Shown here: positions 12,169-13,649 of the stretch, piece after piece | Layout: each line of letters opens with the position of its first letter | Position numbering within the stretch: position 1 is the first letter of the stretch | Source: DASZOC01 sp035550975 | GTDB taxonomy: Bacteria > Actinomycetota > CADDZG01 > WHSQ01 | Direction of reading: 5' to 3' | Assembly: GCA_035550975.1 (NCBI GenBank) | Contig: DASZOC010000075.1 | Location: 1 to 13,649 of the forward strand | Length of the DNA stretch: 13,649 bases | Translations under genes and position numbers: made by a program | The notes under the pieces: generated by a model | What the model was told of the DNA's origin: nothing | The model's input: the letters and a program-made list of their open reading frames with translations, nothing else | The model's database searches: none

Positions 12169-13649
12169 ATGGCGCAGGTACAGAAGCAACTCGGTGACGT
12201 ACTGATCGAGCGCGGGATGGTGACGCCGGAGCAGCTCAACTTCGCGACGCAGCAAGAGGCGCGTACCGGCGAGTCCGCATGGAAGATCCTGATCGAGCGC
12301 GGGGTCCTGACCGAACGTGACATCGTGCGAGCGCGCGCGGCGCAGATCGGGCTGGAGTTCGTCGACGTGCGTTCCGCCCGGCCTCCCGCAGACGTCCTTC
12401 AGCTCCTCGACCAGGAGACGGCCCAACGCCAGCTTGCGATGCCGGTGCGGCTCGATGGCGACGTCGTGACCATTGCCATGGCCGAGCCGACGAACCACCT
12501 GGCGCTCGACGAGATCTCCCGCATCGTCGGCAAGCAAGTCTCTGCGGCCGCGGCGTACCGGCCCGATCTGGCGGAGGTGCTTCCGCTGGTCTACAAAGGC
12601 GCGGCCTCGGGTGTGAACGACGAGAACGAGCACCCTCCCGCAGGCGGCAACGCGAGTATCGCGAGCTTCGGCCCGGACGACCTGCCGATGGTGGAGTCCT
12701 CGTGGGCCCCACCCGCGCCGGTCCAAGTGGTCGAGGAGGAGGAGAAAGAGCCGAACCTCGCGGAGTTCCTCCTCGCGGTCGTCGACGGAAACGCGTCGGA
12801 CCTTCACCTGACCGGCGGCCTGCCACCGATGATCCGCGTGCACGGCGAGCTCGAGCCGTTGAAGGGATACCGCAGGTTGCTCCCGAAGGACCTCCAGGAG
12901 CTCATCTATTCGATGCTTACACAGAAGCAGCGCGAGAAGTTCGAGGAGAACCTAGAGCTGGATATCTCCTACCAGCTCCCGGGCAAGGCGCGTTTCCGCG
13001 TGAACGTCTTCCAGCAGCGCGACGCGCTCGGCGCGGTCATGCGTCTGATCCCGTTCGAGATCAAGAACCTCGACGACCTCGGCCTGCCGGGATCGGTAAA
13101 GGAGTTCGCCAACCTGCGGCGTGGACTCGTGCTGGTCACGGGCATCACCGGTTCCGGTAAGTCGACGACGCTGGCGGGCCTGATCGACATCGTCAACTCG
13201 ACTAGAGCGGAGCACATCATGACGGTCGAGGACCCGATCGAGTTCCTCCACCGCCACAAGAAGGCGATCGTCAACCAGCGCGAGATCGGCGCGGACACGC
13301 ACGGCTTCGGGCCGGCGCTGAAGCACGTCCTGCGACAGGACCCCGACGTGATCCTGGTCGGCGAGATGAGAGACCTCGAGACGATCTCGGCTGCGCTCAC
13401 CTCGGCCGAGACGGGCCACCTCGTGTTCGGCACCCTGCACACGCAGGACGCACCGCAGTCCGTCGACCGTGTCATCGACGTGTTCCCGCCACACCAGCAG
13501 CAACAGATCCGCGTTCAGCTCGCGGGCACGTTGGCCGGCGTCGTCTCGCAGCAGCTGATCCCGACGGCCGACGGAAAGGGACGGGCGGTCGCGGCCGAGG
13601 TGCTAGTTGCCACGCCGGCGGTCCGCAACCTGATCCGAGAGGGCAAGAC
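12169..13649 (+). CDS. pilT: PilT-type retraction ATPase with N-terminal MshEN-like domain (3' truncated by window)
   Basis: The frame is open to the end of the window (493 codons visible). The ATG at 12169 has AAGGAG 6 bases upstream. Residues ~1-150 form an MshEN-like domain (QLGDVLIERGMVTPEQL, then ILIERGVLTERDI and AAQIGLEFVDV). A Pro/Glu-rich linker with five acidic residues in a row (~155-195) joins it to a standard PilT body beginning at ~196 (LAEFLLAVVDGNASDLHL). Walker A is GITGSGKST (325-333), Walker B DPDVILVGEMRD starts at 391, and the His box is GHLVFGTLHT (H417, H424). The visible end, AVRNLIREGK (484-493), is the PilT AIRNLIRE signature needed for retraction. There is no tetracysteine site, as expected for PilT. 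Ordinary PilT (~345-370 residues) lacks the MshEN domain, so this is a longer variant. Confidence 0.93.
   Translation, partial: MAQVQKQLGDVLIERGMVTPEQLNFATQQEARTGESAWKILIERGVLTERDIVRARAAQIGLEFVDVRSARPPADVLQLLDQETAQRQLAMPVRLDGDVVTIAMAEPTNHLALDEISRIVGKQVSAAAAYRPDLAEVLPLVYKGAASGVNDENEHPPAGGNASIASFGPDDLPMVESSWAPPAPVQVVEEEEKEPNLAEFLLAVVDGNASDLHLTGGLPPMIRVHGELEPLKGYRRLLPKDLQELIYSMLTQKQREKFEENLELDISYQLPGKARFRVNVFQQRDALGAVMRLIPFEIKNLDDLGLPGSVKEFANLRRGLVLVTGITGSGKSTTLAGLIDIVNSTRAEHIMTVEDPIEFLHRHKKAIVNQREIGADTHGFGPALKHVLRQDPDVILVGEMRDLETISAALTSAETGHLVFGTLHTQDAPQSVDRVIDVFPPHQQQQIRVQLAGTLAGVVSQQLIPTADGKGRAVAAEVLVATPAVRNLIREGK

Noticed and set aside
11382..13169. 23-base exact direct repeat at 11382-11404 and 13147-13169 as a mobile-element or recombination mark
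   Set aside because: Both copies encode the P-loop TGSGKSTT of the related PilB and PilT genes, so shared ancestry and codon use explain it.

Overview
The window is high-GC bacterial DNA with tightly packed genes, all on the + strand. The order rarA - small ORF - alaS - ruvX - mltG - aroE is the conserved alaS neighbourhood of Actinomycetota. It is followed by type IV pilus (T4P) genes, which points to a pilus-bearing, non-model actinobacterium (for example Thermoleophilia, Rubrobacteria, Acidimicrobiia or an uncultured relative). The lineage is inferred from synteny and composition; no marker gene was compared.

Region 1 (1-420) holds the end of a surface protein with an LPFTG cell-wall sorting signal, then a strong hairpin that probably ends its transcript. 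Region 2 (421-6865) is a run of housekeeping genes, almost all joined by 4-base ATGA/GTGA overlaps: rarA (replication-associated AAA+ ATPase), an unrecognised 59-residue membrane-anchored ORF, alaS (alanyl-tRNA synthetase), ruvX (YqgF-family nuclease), mltG (endolytic transglycosylase) and aroE (shikimate dehydrogenase). Region 3 (6866-10269) is the unusual part: a Roadblock/LC7 protein, a large DUF4388 (PATAN-like) protein with a Pro/Glu-rich tail, a small Ras-like GTPase and a short proline-rich protein. Region 4 (10270-13649) starts with a structured intergenic stretch carrying a promoter candidate. It is followed by the pilus extension ATPase gene pilB and by a pilT-type retraction ATPase gene that runs off the window and carries an extra N-terminal MshEN-like domain.

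The most interesting reading is that region 3 encodes a T4P control module. Small GTPase plus Roadblock resembles the MglA/MglB polarity switch and part of the Streptomyces Cvn conservons. PATAN-domain proteins are known in cyanobacteria to act on PilB. All four genes sit directly before pilB and pilT. Two short promoter-like sites resembling sigma-28/WhiG boxes lie before region 3 and before pilB, so the two blocks may be co-regulated. The MshEN-like helices in PilB and PilT have lost the Arg of the RLG c-di-GMP motif, whereas the DUF4388 protein keeps one intact RLG half-motif. These functional links are inference from domain content and gene order. No tRNA, rRNA, CRISPR array, insertion sequence or origin was seen.
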